Assembly (NCBI RefSeq): GCF_014207425.1
Contig: NZ_JACHFF010000004.1
Location: 124,001 to 188,000 of the forward strand
DNA length: 64,000 bases
Reading direction: 5' to 3'
Source: Jeotgalicoccus coquinae
GTDB lineage: Bacteria > Bacillota > Bacilli > Staphylococcales > Salinicoccaceae
Part shown: piece by piece, positions 51,729 to 62,104 of the stretch
How positions within the stretch are numbered: position 1 is the first letter of the stretch
Layout: each line of letters starts with the position of its first letter
The notes under the pieces: generated by a model
Told to the model about the DNA's origin: nothing
Database searches by the model: none
What the model saw: only the letters and a program-made list of their open reading frames with translations
Program-made: the position numbers and the translations under genes

Positions 51729-52997
51729 TTATTTAAATTCAGGTGGTGTACCTTCAGCATTTCCTGCAATTGCGTCAATCTGAATTAAAGCATCTTCCTG
51801 TAAAGCTGAAACGCCGACTACTCTTCTTGCAGGCGTGCCTTCCGGGAAGAATGTTGCGTAAACTTCGTTTACTGCATCCATATCTGCAAGGTCTTTAACG
51901 AAGATATTTACTTTAACCATATCTTCCATTACGTGGTCAACGCTTTCGATAACCGCTTTAATGTTAGTTAAAACCTGTTGAGTCTGTTCTTTAATTCCGC
52001 CTTCAACTAATTTACCAGTTGCAGGATCAATTGGCAGCTGAGCTGACAGGTGGTTGTAGTGTGAGAATGCTACAGTTTGTGTAGATAAGCTGTCAACCGG
52101 TGCATTTTCTGTGTTGTGTGCTTTGATTACAATACCGTGTCTGTCTTCGATAGCCTGTGGCGGCGTACCGTCTCCGTGTGATACTACTGCTTCGATTTGT
52201 ACTGAAGCACCCATCTGCAGATCTTCAGCCTGGATTACAGTACGTGCAGGTACATAACCGACAGTTCTTGCGATTGAAGAATCCGGGAAGAATGTTGAGT
52301 AAACTTCGTTTACTGCATCCATATCTTTAAGGTCTTTAACGAAAATATTAATTTTAACGATGTCATCGAATGGTACGTCGATACCTGATAAAATAGCTTT
52401 AATGTTTTTCAGGCTCTGTACAGTTTCCGCTTTAATTCCGCCAGTAACGATTCTGCCTGTTGCAGGATCGATCGGCAGTTGAGCTGTGATGTTGTTGTAG
52501 TGTGAGAATGCAACTGTCTGTGATGATAAATTGCTCACAGGTGCAGCAGATGTGTTGTTTGACAGTTTAATTAAATCTCCTGCCTGCGGTGCATCTGGAA
52601 TTGTTCCTTCGCCGTGTGATACAAGTGCTTCCACCTGCACTAAAGCATCCATCGGTAACGCAGCAGCAACTGTTGTGCGTGCAGGTACATACGTCGGGAA
52701 GAAAGTTTTGTAAACTTCATCCACAGCGTCAACATCCTGGATATCTTTAACAAAAACAGAAATTCTGACGATGTCGCTCATTACGTGACCAACACTCTCA
52801 AGTACCGCTTCAATATTTTTAAAGTTCTGTTCAGCCTGTGCTTTAATTCCGCCTTCAACTAATTTTCCTGTTGCAGGATCTATTGGAAGCTGTGCTGAAA
52901 GGTTATTGTAGTGGGAAAAAGCCGCTGATTGTGATGACTGGTCAAATTTCGGCGCGTTTTTTGTATTCGTTGCTGATACTGCATTATATTCACTCAT
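51729..52997 (-). CDS. Triple RidA-domain protein
   Basis: A 422-residue protein made of three tandem RidA (YjgF/YER057c/UK114) domains, about residues 10-130, 150-280 and 295-420. Each repeats AFSHYN, QLPIDPATG, GGIK and FVKD, and keeps the catalytic arginine after FFP (PAR, IAR, PAR). The glutamate near each domain end is E in the first two and D in the third. RidA hydrolyses reactive imines such as 2-aminoacrylate as a trimer of separate 125-residue chains; here one chain could form a whole trimer. AAGGAG precedes the start. Confidence 0.88.
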   Translation of the reverse strand: MSEYNAVSATNTKNAPKFDQSSQSAAFSHYNNLSAQLPIDPATGKLVEGGIKAQAEQNFKNIEAVLESVGHVMSDIVRISVFVKDIQDVDAVDEVYKTFFPTYVPARTTVAAALPMDALVQVEALVSHGEGTIPDAPQAGDLIKLSNNTSAAPVSNLSSQTVAFSHYNNITAQLPIDPATGRIVTGGIKAETVQSLKNIKAILSGIDVPFDDIVKINIFVKDLKDMDAVNEVYSTFFPDSSIARTVGYVPARTVIQAEDLQMGASVQIEAVVSHGDGTPPQAIEDRHGIVIKAHNTENAPVDSLSTQTVAFSHYNHLSAQLPIDPATGKLVEGGIKEQTQQVLTNIKAVIESVDHVMEDMVKVNIFVKDLADMDAVNEVYATFFPEGTPARRVVGVSALQEDALIQIDAIAGNAEGTPPEFK

Positions 52998-53269
52998 AAA
53001 TAGTATACTCCTTTAAAGTTAGGTTTATTTGAAACATATAATTAGCAGAATTTATGGCTTAGCCTACTGCTGAAAGTTATAAAATATATACTTCATTATC
53101 CACCTTACATCAGGAACAAATAAATAGAATTGTCATATAACACATTTTCATCTGTTCATTTTATTACTTCCTACAATAATAGAGTTTTAAAAAGGTCTTC
53201 CCAAGGTTGGATAACCTTATGAAAGACCTTATCTTAACACCTATTAAATTCGAAATAGATTAACTATTA
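52998..53269. other. Intergenic region between groEL and the RidA fusion
   Basis: About 270 AT-rich bases. The groEL terminator lies at 53192-53230; the rest should contain the promoter of the RidA gene. No gene is visible. Confidence 0.5.
53186..53230 (-). terminator. Terminator of groEL
   Basis: Outer stem aaggtctt (53192-53199) with aagacctt (53223-53230) and inner aaggtt/aacctt (53203-53208, 53213-53218), followed on the minus strand by TTTTT. Confidence 0.8.
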
Positions 53270-54916
<1,647 letters not shown>

Positions 54917-54934
54917 TTATATGCGATGTTTATA

Positions 54935-55219
54935 TTATTCAATTACTGCTAAAATTTCTGATTCAGAGAGAATTAAATAGTCATTATCTCCATGCTGGAC
55001 TTCTGTCCCTGCAAATTTGGCATAAACAACTTTGTCGCCTTCTTTAACTTCAAGTTCCACTTTTGTACCATTTTCAAGTATACGTCCTGAACCGACTGCG
55101 ACTACTGTGCCTTCCTGCGGTTTTTCTTTAGCAGAATCAGTTAAAATGATACCGCTTTTTGTTGTTTCTTCTTTTTCTGAAATATCCACTACTACTCGAT
55201 TTCCAATAGGTTTTAACAC
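54935..55219 (-). CDS. groES: Co-chaperonin GroES (Hsp10)
   Basis: A 94-residue GroES with [11 protein letters not shown], the mobile loop [22 protein letters not shown] and the conserved AVGSGR. The GTG at 55219 is chosen because GGAGGG lies just upstream and the product then begins at the family start. First gene of the heat-shock operon. Confidence 0.96.
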   Translation of the reverse strand: MLKPIGNRVVVDISEKEETTKSGIILTDSAKEKPQEGTVVAVGSGRILENGTKVELEVKEGDKVVYAKFAGTEVQHGDNDYLILSESEILAVIE

Positions 55220-55269
55220 GGAAATGCCCTCCTTATTAATCATAAATTTATTAAAATTAACTGCATAAT

Positions 55270-55296
55270 TTGGCACTCATCAATATTGAGTGCTAA
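55270..55296 (-). promoter_or_regulatory. CIRCE operator (HrcA binding site)
   Basis: TTGGCACTC (55270-55278), nine-base spacer, GAGTGCTAA (55288-55296): the CIRCE inverted repeat with one departure (G for A) in one arm. It lies between the promoter and groES, so HrcA should repress groESL until heat or misfolding stress. Confidence 0.95.
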
Positions 55297-55304
55297 CAAT
55301 AATT

Positions 55305-55333
55305 ATAATAATCAAAGTTGGTCAAAATTGCAA
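55305..55333 (-). promoter_or_regulatory. Promoter of groES-groEL
   Basis: Minus strand -35 TTGCAA (55328-55333), 17-base spacer, -10 TATTAT (55305-55310), immediately upstream of the CIRCE element. Confidence 0.6.
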
Positions 55334-55408
55334 GTAATAAGACTGTATTACTTTTGAGTTTCCTCTTTTTAATGTAAGATAAAACTATTGATTATTGGAG
55401 GTTTAATC

Positions 55409-56173
55409 GTGAGACGCGTATACAGTTTATTAATTATCCTAACATTTTTGGCAGTGCAGTTTGCACTGCTCCCGGTCGGCTTAATTTTCACATCTATGGA
55501 CCCTTCTATCGGGCCCGGCGAACTCGTTGAAAAACTGATGCCGTATCAGGTCGTTACATTCGCACTTGGTGCAGTTATCGTAATTCTTATCGGCAATCTG
55601 CATAAGAATAAAAACAGAATTGAACTCGGCTCCAAATCCGACGGTCTTCTTACAACAGTATGGATTATCGGCGGTGTGTTCCTTGCATACATGTCACAGA
55701 TTGCTGCCGGTCTTATCAATATATATGTTCTCGGTAATCCGGTTGAAAGTCAGAATACGACAGATATTGTCGACATGATCTTTGACACTCCGTGGATGAT
55801 TCTGGTCGTTGTAATATTCGGTCCGATTATTGAAGAGTACGTTTTCAGAAGAGCTATATTCGGCGAGATTTACGAAATAATTCCCGGCGGCAGCAGATCA
55901 AGGAAAGTACTCGCATTTTTAGTTGCAGGACTTGTGAGTGGATTAATATTCGCAGTTGCACATGCTGATTTCACACATATTCTGATTTATCTGTCGATGT
56001 CTTACGTATTCAGTTTCTTATATGTAATTACCGGACGTTTGTTTGTACCGATTATGGTTCATATTATTATGAATGGACTTGTCGTACTGCTGCAGACAGT
56101 CTTCGCAGACTTTTTAGAAGAAACGGAACAAATTCAAAACCAGCTGAATGCTGTAATTTCATTGTTTATGTAA
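55409..56173 (+). CDS. CPBP intramembrane metalloprotease (MroQ-like position)
   Basis: A 254-residue membrane protein with about six to seven helices and the three CPBP/Abi motifs: EEYVFRRAIFGEI (EE-x3-R), FAVAHADF (F-x3-H) and HIIMNGLV (H-x3-N). In Staphylococcus aureus the CPBP protease MroQ, which affects agr peptide processing, lies directly beside groESL; this gene is in the same divergent position. No agr genes are in the window. The GTG at 55409 follows GGAGG. Confidence 0.88.
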   Translation: MRRVYSLLIILTFLAVQFALLPVGLIFTSMDPSIGPGELVEKLMPYQVVTFALGAVIVILIGNLHKNKNRIELGSKSDGLLTTVWIIGGVFLAYMSQIAAGLINIYVLGNPVESQNTTDIVDMIFDTPWMILVVVIFGPIIEEYVFRRAIFGEIYEIIPGGSRSRKVLAFLVAGLVSGLIFAVAHADFTHILIYLSMSYVFSFLYVITGRLFVPIMVHIIMNGLVVLLQTVFADFLEETEQIQNQLNAVISLFM

Positions 56174-56176
56174 AAA

Positions 56177-56216
56177 AATAAAAATTCCGGGGAATCTTCC
56201 CCGGAATTTTTTTATT
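56177..56216. terminator. Strong bidirectional terminator
   Basis: Arms aaaattccgggg (56181-56192) and ccccggaatttt (56199-56210) with A- and T-runs, between the protease and the TPM gene. Confidence 0.9.
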
Positions 56217-56221
56217 TCAGT

Positions 56222-57067
56222 TTAGAATCCGCGTCCTGCACCGCCGCCTCCGCCGGAGCCGCCGCCAAACCCGCCGAATCCTCCGCCGCCGAAGCCGCCT
56301 CCTGAGCTGCCGCCAAATCCGCCTCCCCCGCCTGGAGGGAAGAATATAACCGGTCCGCCGCTTCTTCTGCGTCTGCCGCCCGAGCCTCCGGATCCACCGG
56401 AACCTCCGCCGCCTGATACCATTTTATAAATAATGTAAAGTACTGCCATAAATATCCCCAGCCTGATTATAATTGCAAATATACTGTCATTCTGGCCGGT
56501 CTCTGTATCTTCTGCCGGTTCTTCTCGGGTAAATTCACCGTCTTCATAGCCGTACGCTGTTAAAGATTCTTCATAAAATGCGTTATACAGATTAATCAGT
56601 GCCGTTTCATAATTTCCGGCAACTAAATCTTCATATGCAACATTATCGATAATACGTCCGACTTTCGCGTCGTTTAAATATCCTTCAACACCGTAGCCGA
56701 CCTGCACTTCGATACCGCGGTTATTAAACTCATTATCGTTATCAAGATTCAAAAGAATAACTATACCGTTATCTTTCTCTGTCTTACCGACACCATACTC
56801 TCTCAGTGCACGGAGCGCAAAATCCTGGCGATGTTCCTGCCCAGTCGAATCCATTGTCATTAAGAGCAGTTCGGCACCTGTACCTTCTTCAAGATGTGTA
56901 CCCTTGTCATTAAGTTCATTAATTGCACTGTCACTGAGTACACCTGCATTATCCTGCACAAAATAATGACTTTCATTGAGCGCCGGCAAATCCACTCTTG
57001 CTTCTACAGGCGTACTGAACAGTAATACACTCAGTACGACAGCTGTAAAAACAAAGTTTTTTTGCAT
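56222..57067 (-). CDS. TPM-domain protein with Gly-rich tail (YgcG-like)
   Basis: A 281-residue secreted/membrane protein: signal peptide (to about residue 22), TPM domain (about 25-185; VLSDSAINELNDKG, NGIVILLNLDND, RGIEVQVGYGVEGYL), a membrane helix (about 200-217), and a C-terminal tail of glycine and serine (GGGGFGG repeats). TPM proteins of this form pair with LemA; proposed roles include photosystem repair in plants and envelope stress in bacteria. The start overlaps the lemA stop by one base. Confidence 0.88.
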   Translation of the reverse strand: MQKNFVFTAVVLSVLLFSTPVEARVDLPALNESHYFVQDNAGVLSDSAINELNDKGTHLEEGTGAELLLMTMDSTGQEHRQDFALRALREYGVGKTEKDNGIVILLNLDNDNEFNNRGIEVQVGYGVEGYLNDAKVGRIIDNVAYEDLVAGNYETALINLYNAFYEESLTAYGYEDGEFTREEPAEDTETGQNDSIFAIIIRLGIFMAVLYIIYKMVSGGGGSGGSGGSGGRRRRSGGPVIFFPPGGGGGFGGSSGGGFGGGGFGGFGGGSGGGGGAGRGF

Positions 57068-57666
57068 TACTCTCCACCATCTGAATCATCTTGGTTAGTA
57101 TTAAATTCCACTTCCGGTACATCCTGTGCAGATTCATCCGCTTCGAAATAAGCTTTTTCATCGAAATTAAATATTCCTGCGATAATGTTACCAGGGAATG
57201 TTCTTGTATTGCGGTTATATTCCTGAACAGCTGTGTTGTAATCCTGACGAGCAACTGCGATACGGTTTTCCGCACCTGCAAGCTCATCTCTTAAACCTGT
57301 AAACTGTTCACTCGCCTGCAGTTCAGGGTAGTTCTCGGAAATTGCCAACAGTCGTGATAACGCACTTGTCATCTCGTTGTTGGCTTCAGCCATTTCTTCA
57401 ACGTCCCCGCCTGCACCTGCAAGCTGTGAACGTGCGTCAGCGATATCAGTGAATACTTCCTCTTCATGAGAAGCATAGCCCTGCACCGTGCTTACAAGGT
57501 TTGGAATTAAATCCCCCCGTCGCTGCAGCTGCGTTTCAATTTGCGATTGTTTCTGGTTAACCTCTTCATCGAGATTAACGAGACTGTTATATCTCGGTAC
57601 GATCATAATTGCGATAATAACAATTACCGCAATCAGTACACCAATCGGTATAAGTAACTTTTTCAT
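57067..57666 (-). CDS. LemA-family protein
   Basis: A 199-residue LemA protein: N-terminal membrane helix (residues 3-22), then a helical bundle beginning YNSLVNLDEEVNQKQSQIE, with QRRGDLIPNLVSTVQGYASHE and the ENYPELQASEQF motif. The start at 57666 is set by AAAGGGG upstream. Coupled to the TPM gene, a very common pair. The function in bacteria is not settled. Confidence 0.92.
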   Translation of the reverse strand: MKKLLIPIGVLIAVIVIIAIMIVPRYNSLVNLDEEVNQKQSQIETQLQRRGDLIPNLVSTVQGYASHEEEVFTDIADARSQLAGAGGDVEEMAEANNEMTSALSRLLAISENYPELQASEQFTGLRDELAGAENRIAVARQDYNTAVQEYNRNTRTFPGNIIAGIFNFDEKAYFEADESAQDVPEVEFNTNQDDSDGGE

Positions 57667-57831
57667 TGTGTGTCCCCTTTTCATTAAGTATTAAATTTAG
57701 TCATAAGACATTGCTCTTATATATTACCCCAATTTCAGCAGATTATTACTATCCACACTATCATATTTGTAACAGAATTTTTAATCCTTATGCTAAAATA
57801 CGTATTAAGACCATTAAGGGGGAATTTTATC

Positions 57832-59532
57832 ATGGTAACAAAGTTCGAAGATTTTAAATATGAACGTCCGGATTTAGAAAAATTTGAAGAAACTGTGGAT
57901 TCGCTGCTTAAGGAATTCCATGCTGCCGGCTCCGCAGATGCACAGGTTACTGTAATCGATAAACTAAACACAGAATTTGACCATCTGGATACAATGGCCA
58001 ACCTGGCATCAATCCGTTCATCAATCGATACACGCGATAAATTCTACGATGAAGAACGTAATTTCTTCGATGAGAATGACCCGTCATTCACGGAAATTAC
58101 GAACCGCTACCGTAAAGCAATCACAACAAGTAAATTCCGCGATGAACTGGAAGCTCGTTTTGGGGAACAGCTTTTCAAACTGTCGGATAATGCTTTAAAA
58201 ACTTTTGACCCTTCAGTCAAATCACTGCTTCAAAAAGAAAATAAACTGGCGACGCAGTACGACAAACTGCTTGCTTCAGCTGAAATAGAATTTGACGGCA
58301 GGAAGTTAAACCTGTCCGAATTCACACCTTACACTCAAAACCCTGACCGTAATATAAGAAAAGAAGCATCACTTGCTGTACAGGGCTTTATGGGTGAACA
58401 CCTTGAAGAAATAGATAATATTTATGATGAGCTTGTCAAAACAAGAAATGAAATCGCGGTAACACTCGGCTACAAAGATTTCGTTGAACTTGGATATATC
58501 CGTATGAACCGTATCGACTACGACCGTAAAATGGTTGAGAAGTTCAGAAAACAAGTTGAAGAGTACGTAGTGCCGATCGTTACTGACCTGAAAAAACGTC
58601 AGGCTGAGCGTATTGGACTCGATTCGCTGAAGAGCTATGATGGCAACTTTGAATTTATTACAGGCAACGCCACACCTAAAGGCAAAACGAAAGACATTAT
58701 GAAAAACGGCGCGGAGATGTATAAAGAACTGTCACCTGAAACAGATGAGTTCTATACGTTTATGACTGAGCGCAACCTGTTTGATGTTGAAGCTAAAAAA
58801 GGTAAAGAAGGCGGCGGCTACTGCACGATGATTGCAGATTATAAAGCACCGTTTATCTTCTCGAACTTTAACGGTACACAGGGTGATGTTGAAGTACTGA
58901 CTCACGAAGCAGGACATGCATTCCAAACGTATATGTCGCGTCATCTGACAGTGCCTGAATATGCATTCCCGACTTATGAATCAGCGGAAATTCATTCGAT
59001 GAGCATGGAATTCTTCACTTATCCGTGGATGGAGTTATTCTTTAAAGAAGACACTGACAAGTTTAAGTTCTCTCATATGGCTGACTCAATTTCGTTCCTG
59101 CCGTACGGAGTCGCTGTCGATGAATTCCAGCATGTAGTTTATGAAAATCCTGATCTTACACCTGAACAAAGACGCCAGGAATGGAAGAAAATCGAACAGA
59201 AATATTTACCGCACATTGATTATGACGGAATCGAACCGCTTGAAAGCGGTGCATTCTGGCACAAGCAGGGTCATATCTTTGGCGCACCGTTCTACTATAT
59301 CGACTACACGCTTGCTCAGGTGTGTGCGCTGCAGTTCTGGAAACGTGCAAAAGAAGACTTCGACGGCGCATGGGCTGACTACCTGGCACTATGTAAAGTC
59401 GGCGGCTCGCTGCCGTTCAACTCACTCGTAGAGCTGGCTAAACTGAAATCTCCGTTTGAAGAAGGCTCTCTTGAAACGGTAATCGATGAAGTTCATGCTT
59501 ATCTGAACTCTATCGACGATAAAAAACTTTAA
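57832..59532 (+). CDS. pepF: Oligoendopeptidase F-type M3 metalloprotease
   Basis: A 566-residue M3 peptidase. The zinc motif HEAGH (in LTHEAGHAFQTYMSR, about residue 362) with a downstream Glu in YESAEIHSMSMEFF and the IFSNFNGT approach loop are clear. The domain is mainly helical. It degrades oligopeptides in the cytoplasm. Length matches the 560-residue YjbG/M3B subgroup. Start from AAGGGGG; the longer frame lacks a site. Symbol by family. Confidence 0.92.
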   Translation: MVTKFEDFKYERPDLEKFEETVDSLLKEFHAAGSADAQVTVIDKLNTEFDHLDTMANLASIRSSIDTRDKFYDEERNFFDENDPSFTEITNRYRKAITTSKFRDELEARFGEQLFKLSDNALKTFDPSVKSLLQKENKLATQYDKLLASAEIEFDGRKLNLSEFTPYTQNPDRNIRKEASLAVQGFMGEHLEEIDNIYDELVKTRNEIAVTLGYKDFVELGYIRMNRIDYDRKMVEKFRKQVEEYVVPIVTDLKKRQAERIGLDSLKSYDGNFEFITGNATPKGKTKDIMKNGAEMYKELSPETDEFYTFMTERNLFDVEAKKGKEGGGYCTMIADYKAPFIFSNFNGTQGDVEVLTHEAGHAFQTYMSRHLTVPEYAFPTYESAEIHSMSMEFFTYPWMELFFKEDTDKFKFSHMADSISFLPYGVAVDEFQHVVYENPDLTPEQRRQEWKKIEQKYLPHIDYDGIEPLESGAFWHKQGHIFGAPFYYIDYTLAQVCALQFWKRAKEDFDGAWADYLALCKVGGSLPFNSLVELAKLKSPFEEGSLETVIDEVHAYLNSIDDKKL

Positions 59533-59540
59533 AACACAAA

Positions 59541-59576
59541 TAATCCCGCATGAATTAAATTCATGCGGGATTTCTT
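59541..59576. terminator. Terminator between pepF-like gene and dehydrogenase
   Basis: Arms aatcccgcatgaa (59542-59554) and ttcatgcgggatt (59560-59572), shared by the two convergent genes. Confidence 0.85.
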
Positions 59577-59582
59577 ATATTC

Positions 59583-60638
59583 TTATTTACCTAATCTGTT
59601 AATAATTTCATCTGTGACTTCTGTCATCTTGTACTTTCCGCCGAGGTCAGGCGTCTGATAACCATCAGCGGTTACAGCTTCAATGACTTTTAACAGGTGC
59701 TCAGCAATGTTTGCTTCACCGTTAAACTCGAGCAGCATCTTGGCAGTCCAGATCTGACCGATCGGGTTGGCAATGCCTTTACCGACGATATCAGGCGCAG
59801 ATCCGTGTACAGGTTCGAACATTGACGGATATTTACCATTCAGATTTAAGTTGGCAGAAGGCGCGACACCAATACTTCCCATAATTGCTGCACCAACATC
59901 CGATAAGATATCTCCGAATAAGTTACTGCCGACAACCACATCAAGCTCATGCGGGTGTGTAATAAAATAAGCCGCCAGTGCATCGATGTGCTTGGACTCG
60001 GATTTAATATTTGGATGCTTCGCTGAAATCTCGTCAAAAATCTCATCCCAGAACGGCATGGCGTGGAATATCCCGTTGGATTTAGTTGCACTTGTTACAA
60101 GACCTTTACGCTTCGATGCAAGATCAAACGCAATGTTCATCGCCTGTTTCGTTGCGCGTTTAGAGAAGACGTTGTTCTGAATCGCGATTTCATTATCATC
60201 GTGGAAAATACGCCCGCCGATAGAACTGTACTCCCCTTCACTGTTCTCTCTGACAACGACGATATCGAAATCTTGAGGATTTGCAAGTTTAGAATTAATA
60301 CCTTTCAGTAATTTCGCAGGACGGATGTTAATCTCCTGCTGGAACTCCTGACGTATTTTAAGCAGCAGACCCCATAATGAAATGTGATCCGGAACCTTGG
60401 AAGCATCACCGACAGCACCTAAAAACACGCTGTCGAACTGGCTGAGACGATCCATACCGTCCTCAGGCATCATTGCACCGTGTTTTAAATAGTAATCACA
60501 GCTGTATGGAAACTCTTCAAAATCAAACTTAAGACCGCCGTGAACATCTGCGACTTTTTCCATTACGCGAATTGCTTCAGGCATAATCTCCTTGCCGACC
60601 CCGTCACCTGGAATAGATGCGATTTTTAATGTTTTCAT
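59583..60638 (-). CDS. Tartrate/D-malate dehydrogenase-type decarboxylating dehydrogenase
   Basis: A 351-residue member of the isocitrate/isopropylmalate dehydrogenase family: SIPGDGVGKEIMPEA, VVVRENSEGEYSSIGG (substrate loop of the tartrate dehydrogenase subgroup), ATKSNGIFH, and the NAD/metal region SNLFGDILSDVGA and EPVHGSAPDIVGKG. It resembles B. subtilis YcsA and E. coli DmlA, which oxidise and decarboxylate D-malate or tartrate. No leu genes are adjacent. The in vivo substrate cannot be fixed from sequence. Confidence 0.85.
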   Translation of the reverse strand: MKTLKIASIPGDGVGKEIMPEAIRVMEKVADVHGGLKFDFEEFPYSCDYYLKHGAMMPEDGMDRLSQFDSVFLGAVGDASKVPDHISLWGLLLKIRQEFQQEINIRPAKLLKGINSKLANPQDFDIVVVRENSEGEYSSIGGRIFHDDNEIAIQNNVFSKRATKQAMNIAFDLASKRKGLVTSATKSNGIFHAMPFWDEIFDEISAKHPNIKSESKHIDALAAYFITHPHELDVVVGSNLFGDILSDVGAAIMGSIGVAPSANLNLNGKYPSMFEPVHGSAPDIVGKGIANPIGQIWTAKMLLEFNGEANIAEHLLKVIEAVTADGYQTPDLGGKYKMTEVTDEIINRLGK

Positions 60639-60712
60639 TCCTTCACCCCGATGTTTATGTATGTAATTTCAGAATATTGAATAATACTGATAAAAACATT
60701 ATAACACTGAAT

Positions 60713-60748
60713 ACAAAAGAGACCCCAGCGAAATTCACCGGGGCCTCA
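60713..60748 (-). terminator. Terminator of the LPNTG protein gene
   Basis: Stem gagacccc (60718-60725) with ggggcctc (60739-60746), G-U pair in the minus RNA, followed by TTTTG. Confidence 0.7.
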
Positions 60749-60771
60749 AATTTATAGATATCAATCATCTA

Positions 60772-61947
60772 TTAGTTATCTGTTTTTAATTTCTTGCTCA
60801 TAAATAATAATATTGCACCGAATATCGTCAGAACCCCTGCAAATGCATAGTTAGTCGAATCCGCTTCTCCCGTATTCGGAAGTTCTTTCTCATCGTACGA
60901 GGACGTCTCTTCAGCTTTCACTTTCTCTTCAAGTTCCAGTTTCTGTGCTTCTGTTAAATTTTTTTCTTCAATAATTTTTGAAGACATTACACGCGTAACT
61001 CTCTGATCCAGTGTTGATAAATCTTCAGTAATACTTTCTTCACTGAATGATATTCCATTTAAAATATCGCCGTAGTCATAGCGGTACAGTTTTTTCTTGC
61101 CTGTTCCTGCAGTTGCTGCAGTTTCCTGTTTCGCTTCAGCGTTTTCAGTTACTGCTTCTTCTGCCGTTTCAACAACGTCTTCAGATGGTTGTGATGTTAC
61201 TGTGCTCTCTTCTTCAGTAGTCTGTTCATACCACTCTTCCGGCTGAATTTCAGTGCCTTCTGTCTCTTCAGGTTCCACTGTTTCAATCGGATCGATTTGC
61301 TCTATTGGCAATTCGGCTACATCCGTTTCGTCTTCAGTGTTGTCACCGTAGGCTCCATCTGTCTCAGATGATTCAGGTGCAGTCTCGTCTGTTATTGTTT
61401 CACTATCATATTCCGGGTTTGCTTCAGTGTTACCTTCTGCTTCTTCTGATGTATCACCAGGAGTCTCTTCTTCTCCTCCGGATACTTGTGATTCGTCTTC
61501 TTCAGGCACGTCAGTTTCATCTTCTGTCAGCTGCTCTTCGGATTCTGCCGGCTCTTCTTCCGACAGTCCCGTCTGCTGATCAGGTTCTGCAGGCTGCAGT
61601 AAATCTCCGCCGCCTTCAGTTGATTCTTCCTGTACGTTCTCTGAAGTTGTACCTGTATCTGTGTCTATATCATTATTATAAGTATCTGATTCCGGTGTTA
61701 CTTCCTGAGTCGCCGCTTCACCTTTTGTTGTTACAGATGTTTCCGCGTTCTCTGTTGTCTCAGTTTCCTGTTCATTAATTGTCTGATCTGTTTCTTTTGT
61801 ATTTTGTACCTCTTCCGGAACTGTGTATGTTTCGGTTTCAATAGTTTCATTTATCTCTTCGTCAGCATAAGCAATGTTAGGGAGTAGTACAGTTGACAGC
61901 AGCAGTACAGATGCCAATTTCATTTTTTTAATTTTTGATTTTCGCAT
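60772..61947 (-). CDS. LPNTG-anchored, highly acidic surface protein
   Basis: A 391-residue wall-anchored protein. A basic signal peptide (MRKSKIKKMKLASVLLLSTV, cleaved about ADEE) is followed by some 260 residues almost wholly of Glu, Thr, Asp, Ser and Pro with no folded domain visible. A short more ordered segment follows (KKLYRYDYGDILNGISF, ITEDLSTLDQRV), then ELPNTGE, a membrane helix and the KKLKTDN tail, the sortase A signal. The start at 61947 follows GGAGGGG. It could act as an acidic stalk or in surface charge; no ligand is predictable. Confidence 0.85.
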   Translation of the reverse strand: MRKSKIKKMKLASVLLLSTVLLPNIAYADEEINETIETETYTVPEEVQNTKETDQTINEQETETTENAETSVTTKGEAATQEVTPESDTYNNDIDTDTGTTSENVQEESTEGGGDLLQPAEPDQQTGLSEEEPAESEEQLTEDETDVPEEDESQVSGGEEETPGDTSEEAEGNTEANPEYDSETITDETAPESSETDGAYGDNTEDETDVAELPIEQIDPIETVEPEETEGTEIQPEEWYEQTTEEESTVTSQPSEDVVETAEEAVTENAEAKQETAATAGTGKKKLYRYDYGDILNGISFSEESITEDLSTLDQRVTRVMSSKIIEEKNLTEAQKLELEEKVKAEETSSYDEKELPNTGEADSTNYAFAGVLTIFGAILLFMSKKLKTDN

Positions 61948-62018
61948 TGTTATTCCCCTCCACGCATCCTGAAATAAATTATACATTTTAACGGTCTTTT
62001 CACATTAATGTACAATTT

Positions 62019-62047
62019 ATTATAGTTGATGGCAGAGAGCATTTCTA
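62019..62047 (-). promoter_or_regulatory. Promoter of the LPNTG protein gene
   Basis: -10 TATAAT (62019-62024) with a poor -35 (TAGAAA, 62042-62047) at 17 bases. Confidence 0.5.
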
Positions 62048-62104
62048 TACAATATCAAAGTTGTTACATAACCTTAATATTCGCGTATTATTATGTAATT
62101 ATAC

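Noticed and set aside
51729-52997. Repeats within the RidA gene as a repeat array
   Set aside because: The repeated DNA is explained by three homologous protein domains, not by a CRISPR or tandem-repeat element.
56222-56400. GC-rich repeat tract at the TPM gene end as a regulatory repeat
   Set aside because: It encodes the Gly-rich C-terminal tail of the TPM protein.
61305-61778. Long open frame opposite the LPNTG gene
   Set aside because: It is the shadow of a repetitive acidic coding region (Leu/Ser-rich antisense reading), with no binding site.
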